From positions 868,001-932,000 of the forward strand of contig VIIQ02000004.1 in assembly GCA_007449985.2 (NCBI GenBank): a stretch of 64,000 nt of DNA. Direction: 5' to 3'. A model generated the notes under the pieces. That model had not been told where the DNA came from. It saw only the letters and a program-made list of their open reading frames with translations, and did not search any database. Shown here piece by piece: positions 50,334 to 61,003 of this stretch (position 1 is its first letter; every line of letters begins with the position of its first letter). A program made the position numbers and the translations under genes. The stretch comes from Desmodesmus armatus (Eukaryota > Chlorophyta > Chlorophyceae > Sphaeropleales > Scenedesmaceae).

Positions 50334-53300
50334 ATGGCAGAGGCAGAGGCAGTAATCAAGGTCTCAGGTGCTCTAAAGGGTGTCGTCAGGCTCCCCTCTT
50401 TTGAGGCTACTGTGGGAGAGCTCAGGGCTGAGGTGGCAAGGTTGATCTCAGGTGACCAGGCCCATATGCGTCACCGTGCATATGCATGGACCCCCAAGCT
50501 CAGCTTCCCCTTGCATGCTGGGATCCAGCTGTGCAGGTGCAGTCGTCGTCTGTCGTCAAGCAGTGATCAAAACACTATGGCTTGGTCCCAGGTTAGGGAA
50601 CTTGCAGCAGGGTGGTCCACACACTGCCTTACACACCCCTCTCCTGCCAGGTGTTGAGGACCCCAGCAGCATAAAGCTCATAGCTGGAGGCAAGACCCTG
50701 CAGGATGACAGCAAACCGATCAGCAGCTACAACATTGGGCCCACGACCAGAGTGCTGGTCACCAAGGGGGCAGCAGCACAGCATGCCATGTCAGCACAGG
50801 AGGCAGCCCAGCGCAGTGAGGAGGCCAGGCTAGCGCAGCTAGAGCGGCTCAAGGCGACTGTGGAGAAGCTGGCGAGGAGAGGGGATGGCAGGGGCCTCAC
50901 AGACAAGTATGAGTTCAGCCTGGAGAACCAGGTCAGCAGTGCAGCTGTGTTGACTCACTCGTATGACTTGATTTCAGACTGAAATTCAGCCTGGAAAACC
51001 AGGTCAGCATGCAGCTGTGTTAGACACACTTGTGTGACCACAACACATCTTGGCAAGCGGTCACGCACACCAGCAGATCTTGGCAAGCGGTCACACACAT
51101 CAAAAAGCATGCTCATTGTGCTGCAGTCGCAAAGAGAGACAGAGACACTGTGAGGCCAGCCAAAACCCACACAAGCAAGGGTGCTGGTGGGAGTGAGCTG
51201 CACTCAGGGGCTGTTAACAGCCAGCCTGCTTCTCTTTCAGTACCTCACATCGCCCTGGATCTGCTGTTGCCGCCTGCTGTCTTCCTGCTGTCGTCTCCTG
51301 GTGTGCAGGATGGCTCCCAGCTGCGTCTGTCTGAGGCTGACCGCAAGGCGCTGGTGTTTGGTCTAGCCCTGCATGAGAAGGGCAAGGCCAGCCTGGAGGC
51401 AGGCAGCGTGCAGGTGCGCCAGCACATGCTGCAAACATACTGCTGCGCAAGGATACTGTTGTGCAAGGATACTGCTGTGCAAGCATGCAATGCTCCTGCG
51501 CAGCACATGCTGCAAGCACACTGCTGCAAGCATACTGCTGTGCAAGGTTACTGCAATGCAAGCATACTGCTGTGCAAGGTACTGTTGTGCAAGGTTACTG
51601 CTGCATGTATACTGTGAGGCCATCAGCATGCTGAACAATTTTGGGCTGGACGTGCTGCCACCCTGGCATCCTTGGGTACCCTCATCGTAGTACTGTAGCG
51701 CTGTCATCAATCTTAGCAATTCTTTCTTGCATGGCTGGGCGCTACACTGCAGACCGCGCTGGATGAGCTGCTGCTGGCTGAGGAGAGCTTTGGTGTTGTG
51801 ACACCCTCACTCTTGGACAGCATCGACAACCTGGCCATGCTGCTGCTGGACATTGTCTGGTGAGAGGGAGCACCTGCATGCTGCAAGGGAAGACGTATGC
51901 AGACTCTGTGCGAAAAACTAGATGCTCACATAAGAGTCGCGCCTTGGGCACCAGCAGGCCCGGGACGGCCTTTCTGCATGTGTACCCCCAGTGTTGAAGG
52001 TGAATCGTGACAGGTGGCATTGTTTGGTGATTGGTGCCATCATGTCAGCTCTTGCTGCTGCTTGCACTGCGTACTGTGCATATTCCTGGTGCCAACCACT
52101 GTCTAGCGTTGCTGTGGCAGTGACAGTGGCAGCGGCCGGCATAGCGCTAAGGCTTGAGCAAGTGCCTGTCCTGCAGGTGCCACAACAAGCTGAAGGACAT
52201 CAGCAGGCTGGGTGTGTGTGCTGACACAGGCTGTCGCAGTGTTGACCAGCTGCACCTGCTCCTGCCCTGCAGGTGCTACTACAAGCTGAAGGACATCAGC
52301 AGGCTGGGTGTGTGTGGGGAGCGCCTGGCGTCAGCACGGCGCATGCTGGAGCGGGCGCATGGCGTACACCAGGAGCGAGTGAGGCAACTGCATGGCAACT
52401 TCTCACCGGAGCTTACAACGTGAGGCACACGAGGAGGCAGCAGCTGTGTGGCAGCAGCAACTTTGCAGTCCGGCTCCGTGGTTGGAATTAGCGCATGGCT
52501 GTGCTGTGTGCTTACTCCATTGTATGCGCATTGAGCGCGCATGCAGCGTGCTTGTGACACGCAACACTTGCTGCGATTTGGCTTCTTGCGGAACGGCTAG
52601 ATTTAGATTTGGATTTCTACACCACTGGCTGCGCAGCGCGTGGATGCTCAGCTCATGACAGCCTCCATTCCTTGGCGGCTAGCAGACGCAGGAGTAGCTG
52701 GCGATGAAGGTTTGTCATGTTATATTGTGTTATTATAACAAGATGACATGCTGTCATTGCGCAGGTATGTGCGCCTGGAGCTGCTGGAGGGTGTAGTTGC
52801 CTTCCATTCCGGCGAGCAGCAGCTGGCGAGGCAACGATTGCACTCAGCGCAGGGGCGCTGGCAGAAGCTGCAGGTATAGGGGTTTGCGGGAAGGGGAATG
52901 TACAATCGCAATTGGAGAGCGGCACATGTGTTGGGGGCAGATCATTGGCATCCCATTGATATGGTGGTTGCTGGTTGTGGTGGGAGGGAGGGCGGGGCGA
53001 CAGTAGGTTGCGACGTGGTTGATTGGCGGCAACATGCGGGCGAGTCACTGAGTGCACATCTCACTCAGGGCATGCGCCATGACACCGTGTCATGGCACGT
53101 GAGTCGTTGTGCTTCAAGCTGTTCAGGTACTGCATGCTCCTCATGGTGCTGTGGCAGGGTCAGATCGATAGGGGCTTGTGAGTAATGTCCACATTGGTCA
53201 GGGGCACCCCTAGGCTCGGTTGATGCTGGTTGCCAACAGTGTGCTTCTTGTAGCTGCTGTTTATGCTTGCAAGCGTGCTGCTTCTGCTGTGCTGTGCTCT

Positions 53301-56012
53301 GCTATGCTGTGCAGCTATCTGAGGATTCTCTCCTGCAACTTGCTGAGCTGGGCTACAGCCAGAAGTCAGCCAGCAGGGCCCTGCGCTTCAGCGGTGGAAA
53401 TATGCAGCAAGCAGTGGACTTCTTGGATGCACAGCAGGAGAAAAAGAAGGTGAGGGATGCCCTGCTGGCCCTCGTACTTCTTCTGCTGACTGATGTATTG
53501 CTTGCTGTCAGCAACGGCCACACACCCAAGTCTTTTTACGGCGGCATAGCGGTGGCAACGCGTCTGCTGGCATGCGTAGAACCGTCCACTACTGCCGCAG
53601 ATGATCACTCTTCAACAAACTACCAAGCAAACCGTCAGGGCTGCACCAGCGCTCTGTATGCTCTGTTGGTGTGCATCGTCCTATCTGGCCCTATCACCCC
53701 TCTGCTTGATGTCTTGAGCTTTTTAAGCGTCACATTCATCTTTGTATGTGGTTGCTATGCCTGCGTCTGCACCTGCAGAAGCGGCGGGAGGAGCGAGCCA
53801 AGCAGCGTGAGTGGCAGAGTGACCGGATGCGGTATGGCAAGACAGAGGGCGGCAAGTATGTAGACCAGCAGAGCCTGGAGCAGCTGGTCAGCCTCGGGTA
53901 TGAATTGCCTCTGGCGGCAGAGGCACTACGGCAGGTGAGCAGCGGCTGCTTCCCGCTCTGCAGTGTACCGCTCTGCAGGGAAAGCCCCACAGGGGCTACA
54001 TTGGGAGGGGTGTTGGTTGTGCAGCTCGCAGGCAGGGTCAGCTGCATTGTGGTGTGCAGCACACAAAGGTCGCAGCAAAGCAGGGTGCGCAGTTGGAACA
54101 TTGCTCCGTACCCGTAGGGAGGGGGGGGGGGGCGGCGGGCAAAGCACAGGCGAGATGGGAAGCTTTCTTTGGAGGGATAGACAGAAGGGCACGGGGAAGG
54201 CAGGAGGTAGCGTGCCGGTAGCTGAAAGACTGGCTACAGAACCTCATGGGCGTGCTTTGGGGAGCATTTCTGAAGCTGCTGAAGACACCTCTTGTCTTGC
54301 TGACAACATTGGAGGGGCCTTGGTGTGGCTTGTGTTCACGCTTGCTGGTGTGCGTATATGAACATTGCGATGCGCCTTGTGTCTGCAGGGTGAGAATGAT
54401 GCCAATGCTGCACTGGATGCCCTTACCAACCCCAGGCAGCGTGGAGCGCTGCAGTTGGCACTGGCCACCCAGCAGGTGCGCAGCTCGATGCCCCTGTGGT
54501 CGAGCATGTGGCTGTGAGCTGTCACACACTGTAAAACCCTAAATGGAACCATGTGGTTTACACTGCATGAGCCTAGCTTGTCTGACTAGGATGGCCCGCT
54601 CACACTCAACTGATGTCCAGCAAGCGGCTAGATGCGAACGGAGCCACACAGCCAACAAGTGCTGTGCAGCATGGGCAAGGCAGACCGGTTTTGACTTGCA
54701 TTACGGTAGCACTGGCATGCATGATGATAGCGTTTCTGCTTACACACTGCGCGCCCACAGTAAACACCCATAGTAATCGTTGCTTGCTGCGTGCCTACAC
54801 GTCTGGATGCCTGGCTGCCTGCGTGCAAGCAGTGAAAGTTTTGCACACGAAGTGACAAGCTTTGCCGCTGTCTTTATCTGGCGTCTGCCTGCCACCCTGC
54901 CACCGGCTGGCTGCAGGCCATTGAGGAGGAGTTTGGCCCTCAGTGGGTGAAGGGGCGGCATGTGAGCAGGCTACAGGAGATGGGCTTCAAGGAGAAGCAT
55001 GCCAGGCAGGCACTGGCAGCAGCAGGCGACAGGCTGGAGCCAGCCCTGGAGCAGCTGCAGGTGTGGCGGGCTGGGCGGGCTGTGGCATATGCAGTAGAAA
55101 GGGGGGCACCACTCCTACACTCCTTCGGGCATGGGGGGGGGGGGGGGCGGTATGACAGGAGTGTAGGAGGGTGGGTGGGTGAGGCCCTGGTTGCCGTGGA
55201 CCAGCTGCAGATGTGGCGGGTGCTAGCCTCTGTAGGGGGGGGGGCCGTCTCTACACAGTCGTCGTGTGAAAACCTGGGGATGGGGTGGGGCAGGGGTGGG
55301 GGGTGGGTGCGGGGGGGGGGGTGAAAGCTACCCCAGACCTTGCACTGCCAGCCAAGCCTGGTAGATGTTTGGGTGGTTTGTGTGTGGGGGTGGATAGGTG
55401 AGCCCTTGTATTGTTGCATGGTCGTATCAGGCATCAACTGCGATTCTGGTCAAGGCCGTTGCGTCTGAGTAATGCAGCAGTCATCACCGCTGCAGGTTGA
55501 CGAACGACAGTGCCAGCCATTCGATGGCTGTGGCTTACACATGTGCGGCCGCTCTGCTGCTGGTTCTGCAGGCCATGGGCGAAGATGCACGGGCTGAAAA
55601 GTTGCCCAGGCTTGAGCGAGATGCAGCAGGCAGCCCCAGTGCCCAAGCAGCAGATGCTGCAGAGGCAGCAGGTCCCAGCGCCAGCGGGACTGCGGGTGCC
55701 GATGAGTCAATGCAGGTTGATGCTGCTGGTGGCACCACTGCAGCAGCAGCAGCAGCAGCAGCAGCAGCGGCGGCGGCGGCGGCTGGTGCCTCAGGGGATG
55801 TAGCTGGGGAGGTGGGGGGTGGTGACGGCAGCGGCAGTGGCTCTTCAGAGGACGACGAGTTGACAGCAGAGGTGATCAGGACGGTGAAGAAGGGGAAGGA
55901 TGACCCCTTGGCGGCATATGATATTGATGTCCAGGAGGATGGGGAGGCAATACATATGTACCTGTCAATGTTGGAGTCAGCAGCAGGCAGCAGTGTTGCT
56001 GGTGCAAGTTGA
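50334..56012 (+). CDS. NUB1: NUB1-like protein (NEDD8 ultimate buster 1), UBL plus three UBA domains (609 aa)
   Basis: Eleven exons join in phase: 50334-50451, 50651-50931, 51309-51413, 51753-51859, 52273-52419, 52765-52873, 53315-53449, 53779-53934, 54389-54475, 54917-55060 and 55572-56012, giving 609 aa (human NUB1 about 600-615). Order: ubiquitin-like domain (residues 1 to about 85, KLIAGGKTLQDDSKPI); helical repeat region with ALVFGLALHEKGKASL, SIDNLAMLLLDIVWCYYKL and YVRLELLEGVVAFHSGE, which match NUB1; three UBA domains (LLQLAELGYSQKSASRALRF, LEQLVSLGYELPLAAEAL, VSRLQEMGFKEKHARQAL); then an Ala-rich acidic tail. NUB1 delivers NEDD8 and its conjugates to the proteasome. Introns contain long G runs (for example 55134-55148) and duplicated splice junctions. 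Confidence 0.88.
50983..51022 (+). repeat. Duplicate of the NUB1 exon-2 donor region
   Basis: TTCAGCCTGG-A/G-AAACCAGGTCAGCA occurs at the true exon-2 end (about 50914-50940) and again here with a 76-bp offset, including the donor GTCAGC and the following TGCAGCTGTGTT. Confidence 0.75.
52177..52220 (+). repeat. Partial duplicate of NUB1 exon 5 with its acceptor
   Basis: GCAG|GTGCCACAACAAGCTG...GGTGTGTGTG repeats the start of exon 5 (52273) 96 bp upstream. Use of this acceptor would read through the copy into the genuine exon (CHNKLKDISRLGVC), so it might allow an alternative longer exon. Confidence 0.7.
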
Positions 56013-56304
56013 GTGACTGGTGACTGGGGTGACTTTTTTGGTCTGTGGTGCTGTGTGCAGTGTGATTGAAATGCACTTGTGTCTGTGATAGGGGTAGCTG
56101 GGCCTGCATTGGTGCCCCAAGAAGTTGAGAGTGTGGATGGGACTTCGTTGATGCTTGTTGGCGTAGCAATGCACCTTGTTGCAGTTGCTTTGACCTGACC
56201 ATGCTTTACTAATCAGTGTTTGACTAGCCTGCAGCGCCCCTTCCTGTCCCAATCGTATATTCAATTCGTCACTGTAGGTTACCCTCCATTGTGGTGTGTT
56301 GCAG

Positions 56305-57240
56305 ACCCTCACTTTGCAGTCCGTTTTCCGGCTGGATCTGATGGCGCGGACAATGCATTCCAAGAGCACGTTCTGCGTGTGTTTGCTGGCAGTAGCATCT
56401 TGGCTGGTAAGAATGAATTAGCAAAATATTCTTCAGGCAGAGCTTGTCTGTGTCAGCCCTTCATATGCAGTCCCTCAACAACAACACTGCTGTTGCTGGT
56501 TTGCAGACAGCAATCAATGCACATCCTGTCCCACACCGTCAGTTCACTGTCAAGATGCTGATACACGATGTGAGGCACATCAGTCAGCTTTTCTATCAGC
56601 AGATACTAGGTGAGCAAGTGCATCACACATGCGCATGCTGACGTGGCATGAGTGTGTCCAGGCATACACCTGTTGCAGATAATGATAGCAGCGTTGATAG
56701 AGAACACACGAGATTGTCGAGAGCATTTGTTGTGCATGCCAGCAGACCACAGATTGCAGATTGACCACCACACGGATGACCACACAATAAGCCAAGGTCA
56801 GGCGCACACTGTGCTGCACAGCACGCTGCATGTCATACACAAAGCAGGCAAAATTTGAACGCATCTGTGAAAAACTCTCAGCACAATACAAACACACCAA
56901 ACCAAAAATTGGTGTATTCCTTGCCTTGCACAACCGCCCTGCAGGTCCGAGGCTACTGCAGCTGCGGTACAAACTGACACGCTGGACATACAGACTCGCA
57001 AACCTCATCTTCAGAGTCAAAACGCTGTGGAGGATCGCCACCAGGCCGTTGCATACAGCACATGCAAGGCTGACGGTCGCGCTGCTTCCATATATACGGC
57101 AGCTGGCAGGCAGGAGCCTCAGCACGGCAGACACCCAGCTGCTGGCACAGGCCTTGGCTGTCACGCTGCCACTGATAGCACTGCTGGTGGTGCTGAGGGC
57201 GCTGAGGGGCGTGTTGCAGCGGCAGCGGCGAAGACGCTGA
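56305..57240 (+). CDS. Unidentified protein with a C-terminal membrane anchor (partial model)
   Basis: Plus-strand exons with good splice borders: 56510-56609 (TAINAHPVPHRQFTVKMLIH, ending in donor GTGAGC) and 56946-57240, which join in phase. A further upstream exon at about 56305-56407 (AVRFPAGSDGADNAFQEHVL) does not fit the phase directly, so an exon or border is missed. The C-terminal exon is basic and helical, and ends in a hydrophobic segment (ALAVTLPLIALLVVLRAL) followed by QRQRRRR-stop, the layout of a tail-anchored membrane protein. No family is recognised. The first exon is unknown. Confidence 0.45.
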
Positions 57241-57552
57241 ACGCATGGCTTCTGCTGCTATTGTTGTGCAGAGTGGTATGCGGTCACAGCGCTGGGCAGG
57301 GGCACATGCACCTGCGTTCAGTTTCAGCACAGCTGCCAGCACCCCTGCTGCAATCCTTGGTGCAGCTAGTAGCTGCTCCTGCAGCAGGCGTAGGCCATGT
57401 AACAACTGCTGTGGCGGCCGGGCGCAAGAGCAGCGGATCCTAAACGGCCGCAGGCATAGGGCTCGTAACAACTGCTGTGGTGGCTTGGCGCAGCAGTGCC
57501 AATGTCCAATCAACCCTATACAGACCGCACACGGCGGCACATTGCGCCAGCT

Positions 57553-59977
57553 TCACTGTTCCGGGGGCTGTGCCTGGTCCACCAGCTGCTGCAGCTGTTC
57601 CTGCAACTGCTTGAGGTTCTGGGTGACAGTGGCCACCGGCTCCTCACTCCTTAGCTGCCTGTCCAACAGCTCCACACCCTCAACAATGCCACGTGCAAGC
57701 TGCAGGGCGGGGCAGCAGCAGCATTGAACAGGCAGGGTGGAACATGCAGCAGCTGAGACCTCAGGCGTTTTGTACTCCATGCTGGTTTGTGACTAAAAAG
57801 CAACTCAACAATGTCCAACAATGTGACGCGTAAGCTGCAGGGCAGGGCAGCAAAATCAACACCAGGAAGTGGCAGGGGAGGTTGCAGCAGCAGCAATGGA
57901 CAGGCAGGGCAGCAACTTGTGGCAGCGCGAGCTTGCAACAGCAGCTGAGACCTCAAGCGTGATGTACTCTATGCGCTAGTCGTGTGTGGCTGAAAAGCAC
58001 CTCAACAATGTTTTTGTGCTGCACATCAGGAACATTACAGAGGGCAGCTGCAGCATAGCCCGGACACCTTTGACATAGACTCAACTGTGCACTTCATGTC
58101 GCATGCTGCCACCCATTCAACAGTGCACACCTCCTTGTGCGCACACACTGCTGCTTGCACTGCCATGGACCATCATCCCAGGCTGCCCCAGCACTGCTGG
58201 TCACAACACTGTGCTCCCAAAACCCTGTGCATGCCTCACAAAGACATCACAACTGCACCCAAAACAGACCCTGCTACTCCAAAGTCGCCAGGCCATTCAT
58301 CGCCCAAACGCACCCTGGCCCCGAAGTACTACTACTACTGAACTGGGTCAGGGCCACGCCTGACCGCCCTTTTAGGAGCCAACCTAGGCTCATTGGGCAA
58401 CTACACTCACCTCAGGTTGCACCCCCCTGTACTCTGACTCATACCGCAGGTCACTCCTGAGGCTCTTGAAGGAGCCTTGCCGCAGCTGCATGCGCGCATT
58501 GCCATACTGCTGGATTTTCACGAGCAGCTCAATGCGCTGCAGCTGCTGCTGGGCACCCTGCAGGGGCAGGCAGCACGAGGGGCGACGGGGCTACTCAGTG
58601 GGGGTGGCAGTAGTAGTGCCCGGGGGCGGGGGGGGGGGGGGGGAAGAAGGGTGGCAGTAGTGGTGCAGGGGGCAGGGAGGGAGTCACCCAGTGGGGGTGG
58701 CAGCAGTGGCGCGCTGGGGTGGGGGGGGGGGGCTGTTCAGCCTTGAGAGGTGACGGAGCTGCTGCATAGGAAGCAAGAGTCACGTACTGGGTGGCAGTAG
58801 TGTTGCAGGAGGGGATTGCGCTATAGCTTGAGAGGCGGTGCAGCTGCTGCAAGGGGGGGGGGCATGTGTCACCCTGGGGTGTGGCAGTAGAGGTGCAGAA
58901 GCGCCCCCTTCTGCCCTGGGGGGGGGGTGTATAGGGTGGCCGCTGGCTAATGTAATGTTAATGTTAACGTAACGTTAGCAACATTAATTCACGTTAAATC
59001 TAATGAGGCCCCCAGGGCCACCTAACGTTAGTTCAAAGGCAGGCCTTATGGATCAAGCAGGCTGCTGAGGCGAGGCAGCAGAGGCAGAGGTGGTGTGCAG
59101 CTGTGCAAAGTGGTGCCAAGTGGGGCAGCAACTTTCTTCAAAGGCCTAAATGTCATTGAGAAGCACTACATGCTATGTATTGCATGTTTACAGTGCTACA
59201 GTGGGTGTACCCGTCAGTCTGCGTGCTGGCAGTACCAGGTTAATGTGTTTACTAATGAACATTAGTTAATATCATTAAATTAACGTTAGTTTTAACGTTA
59301 GTTTTAACGTTATGGCAGTTGACACCAACGTTAATCTGCCACCCCGGGTGTACCCCCTTGGGTGTTGGTGCTTGGGGTTGGGGACGCTGCTGGCGACCAC
59401 CAGTGCCAGAGGCCGGGCATGTCAGACAAATGGGGACTGTGTGGTGGTGTTGCGCACGCGCGCACGGGGGGGGGGGGGGGGGGGGGCGCTCTTGAGGGGC
59501 ACCGAGGCAACCACAACAAGTTGACAAAACAGCGGCCCACCCAATCTATGATGAAATGCACATGTTGTGCTTGCTGCGCAGGAAACAAGGGTTGCTGCAT
59601 TGCACAGCTGCTCTGTTTGTCTAATACTAGCTGACCACCTGCTGGGCAGGGCTACTGCTGCTGCAAGCTGGCCAACCCAAGTAAATGATGTGCTCTTCTT
59701 GTTACACGCTGCATGCGCGCCCATTGTTGCCCATGCAATGGACTTGCTCAAGCACCCCCCCCCCCCCCTTTTCCTTTTTCAGATCTCAACACATGTTTGG
59801 TGGCGGTCCCTGTGACATCAAACCCCTGCTGCCCCAGCTCACCATGAAGCGTGCTGCCAGGGCACTGCCAGGGTCCTGCGTGCCAAACTTCTGCTGTGTC
59901 TGCTGCCTCTGTTTAAGTTGGCTGACAATGGCTGCATTGCTGTCCAGTAAGACCAGCTGGTGGGGCAGTGGGGCTGC
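57553..59977 (-). CDS. Unidentified coiled-coil protein (3' part; three exons)
   Basis: Three phase-0 exons on the minus strand: 59843-59977 (LLDSNAAIVSQLKQRQQTQQ ... ALAARFM), 58411-58557 (QQLQRIELLVKIQQYGNARM ... YESEYRGVQPE) and 57553-57699 (ARGIVEGVELLDRQLRSEE ... LVDQAQPPEQ-stop). All three are helical and Gln-rich with heptad-like Leu spacing. Upstream exons are probably at 60280-60430 or beyond but could not be fixed. Intron 2 (57700-58410) holds a tandem copy of the last exon's acceptor, and intron 1 (58558-59842) holds G-rich repeats and a MITE-like element. No family is recognised. Confidence 0.5.
57675..58010 (-). repeat. Tandem copies of an exon-intron junction in the coiled-coil gene
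   Basis: CAACAATG...ACG-C/T-G-x-AAGCTGCAGGGC at 57681-57710 (true acceptor) recurs at about 57811-57846. The following GCTGAGACCTCA(A/G)GCGT block recurs at about 57752 and 57944. Confidence 0.65.
58590..58925 (+). repeat. G-rich minisatellite in an intron
   Basis: Four to five degenerate units of GGGGGTGGCAGTAGTGGTGCAG spaced by G runs of 8-17 (58626-58642, 58721-58731, 58851-58861, 58917-58927). High G-quadruplex potential on the plus strand. Confidence 0.7.
58932..59345. mobile_element. MITE-like element (about 414 bp) rich in TAACGTTA motifs
   Basis: Ends are TAGGGTGGC on the left and GCCACCCC on the right (imperfect terminal inverted repeat), flanked by GGGTGTA at 58925-58931 and 59346-59352. 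Two AT-rich ends (58950-59035 and 59237-59335) are packed with AACGTTA/TAACGTT palindromes in a GC-rich context. The middle is ordinary sequence with no ORF. Non-autonomous DNA transposon is the best reading; superfamily is unknown. Confidence 0.5.
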
Positions 59978-61003
59978 CTGCAGGGGTTGCGGACACAACA
60001 AGAGGCCTGCAGGAGCAGAAAAAAACAGCCAATGCGAGCCTGTTTGGGCATCCTATGGCTGCTTGGCATAACAGTGACTGCAACTTGGGCTTGAAAGATT
60101 GTGCTGGCAGGCGCCAGTGCCCTGGGGGGGGGGGGGGGTGTCCCACCACCACCACCACCACCACACGGTGTGGGGGTGTGGTGGCGGTGGGGGGGGCCCC
60201 GCACGCGCGCAGAGGGGGAGGGGGGTAGAAACACACAATTTCAACGCTTAATTTGCCATTCCCAACAGCAACGCCAGAGTGTGGCCCCACCAGTAGGATC
60301 TGCAGGCATGGCTCAAACGTCACTGCAAGCGGACACTGCCACTCACCACACAAACCAGCGGCTAGCAACCGTGCTGCGCCTGGATGCTGGTGGGAAGCTT
60401 GATCATGCTTAGCGCTGCAATGCAGGTCCACTGCATCCTGATGGTGCTGAGCTGCTTGCTGCTTGGGTGTGTGGCTCCCCTTGGGGGTGTGGGGGTCACT
60501 GCCCACAGGTGTCCTGCTACCCCTGGCTACAGGCGTCAGCACGGACGGGGAGCGTCCCAGTACCTTCATACTATGCATTTATAAGCCGGGGAGACTGATC
60601 AGACAGCTGGCCGATGTTGTTGAACACCCACACAAGCGATCTCAAAAGTCCCGTGGCCTGTGTGATGTATGGTCCGACCTGTGCCAGCCAGAATAAATTT
60701 GACACGTAATGTTTTGCACAATGAGCCCGGCGGAGGCCAACCGGAGTTCGAATTTGCGTTGAATTCGTTGTTGTGCCGTTTGATTTGGGTGTGCAGGGGC
60801 TGCTTGGGACAAAAAGCAAGCCAAAAGGAATTAAAAGGATCTCATCTATCATTCGCCGAATTCTAAAGACTTGTGAGGCCCTGTACAGGCAGAAAGGGTT
60901 TGCACACTGAAACACGAGTTTGACTGGTGCTCGAATTGTGCTTTGAGTCCTCATCAACTCGCCCCCAACACTCGTCCACGACACGGTTGGCTGCATCCTG
61001 AAG
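59978..61003. other. Region between the coiled-coil gene exons and cyclin A
   Basis: Probably holds upstream exons of the minus-strand coiled-coil gene and the cyclin A promoter. A poly-G tract (60124-60137) and a CCA/CAC triplet run (60140-60166) are present. No exon could be fixed. Confidence 0.4.
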
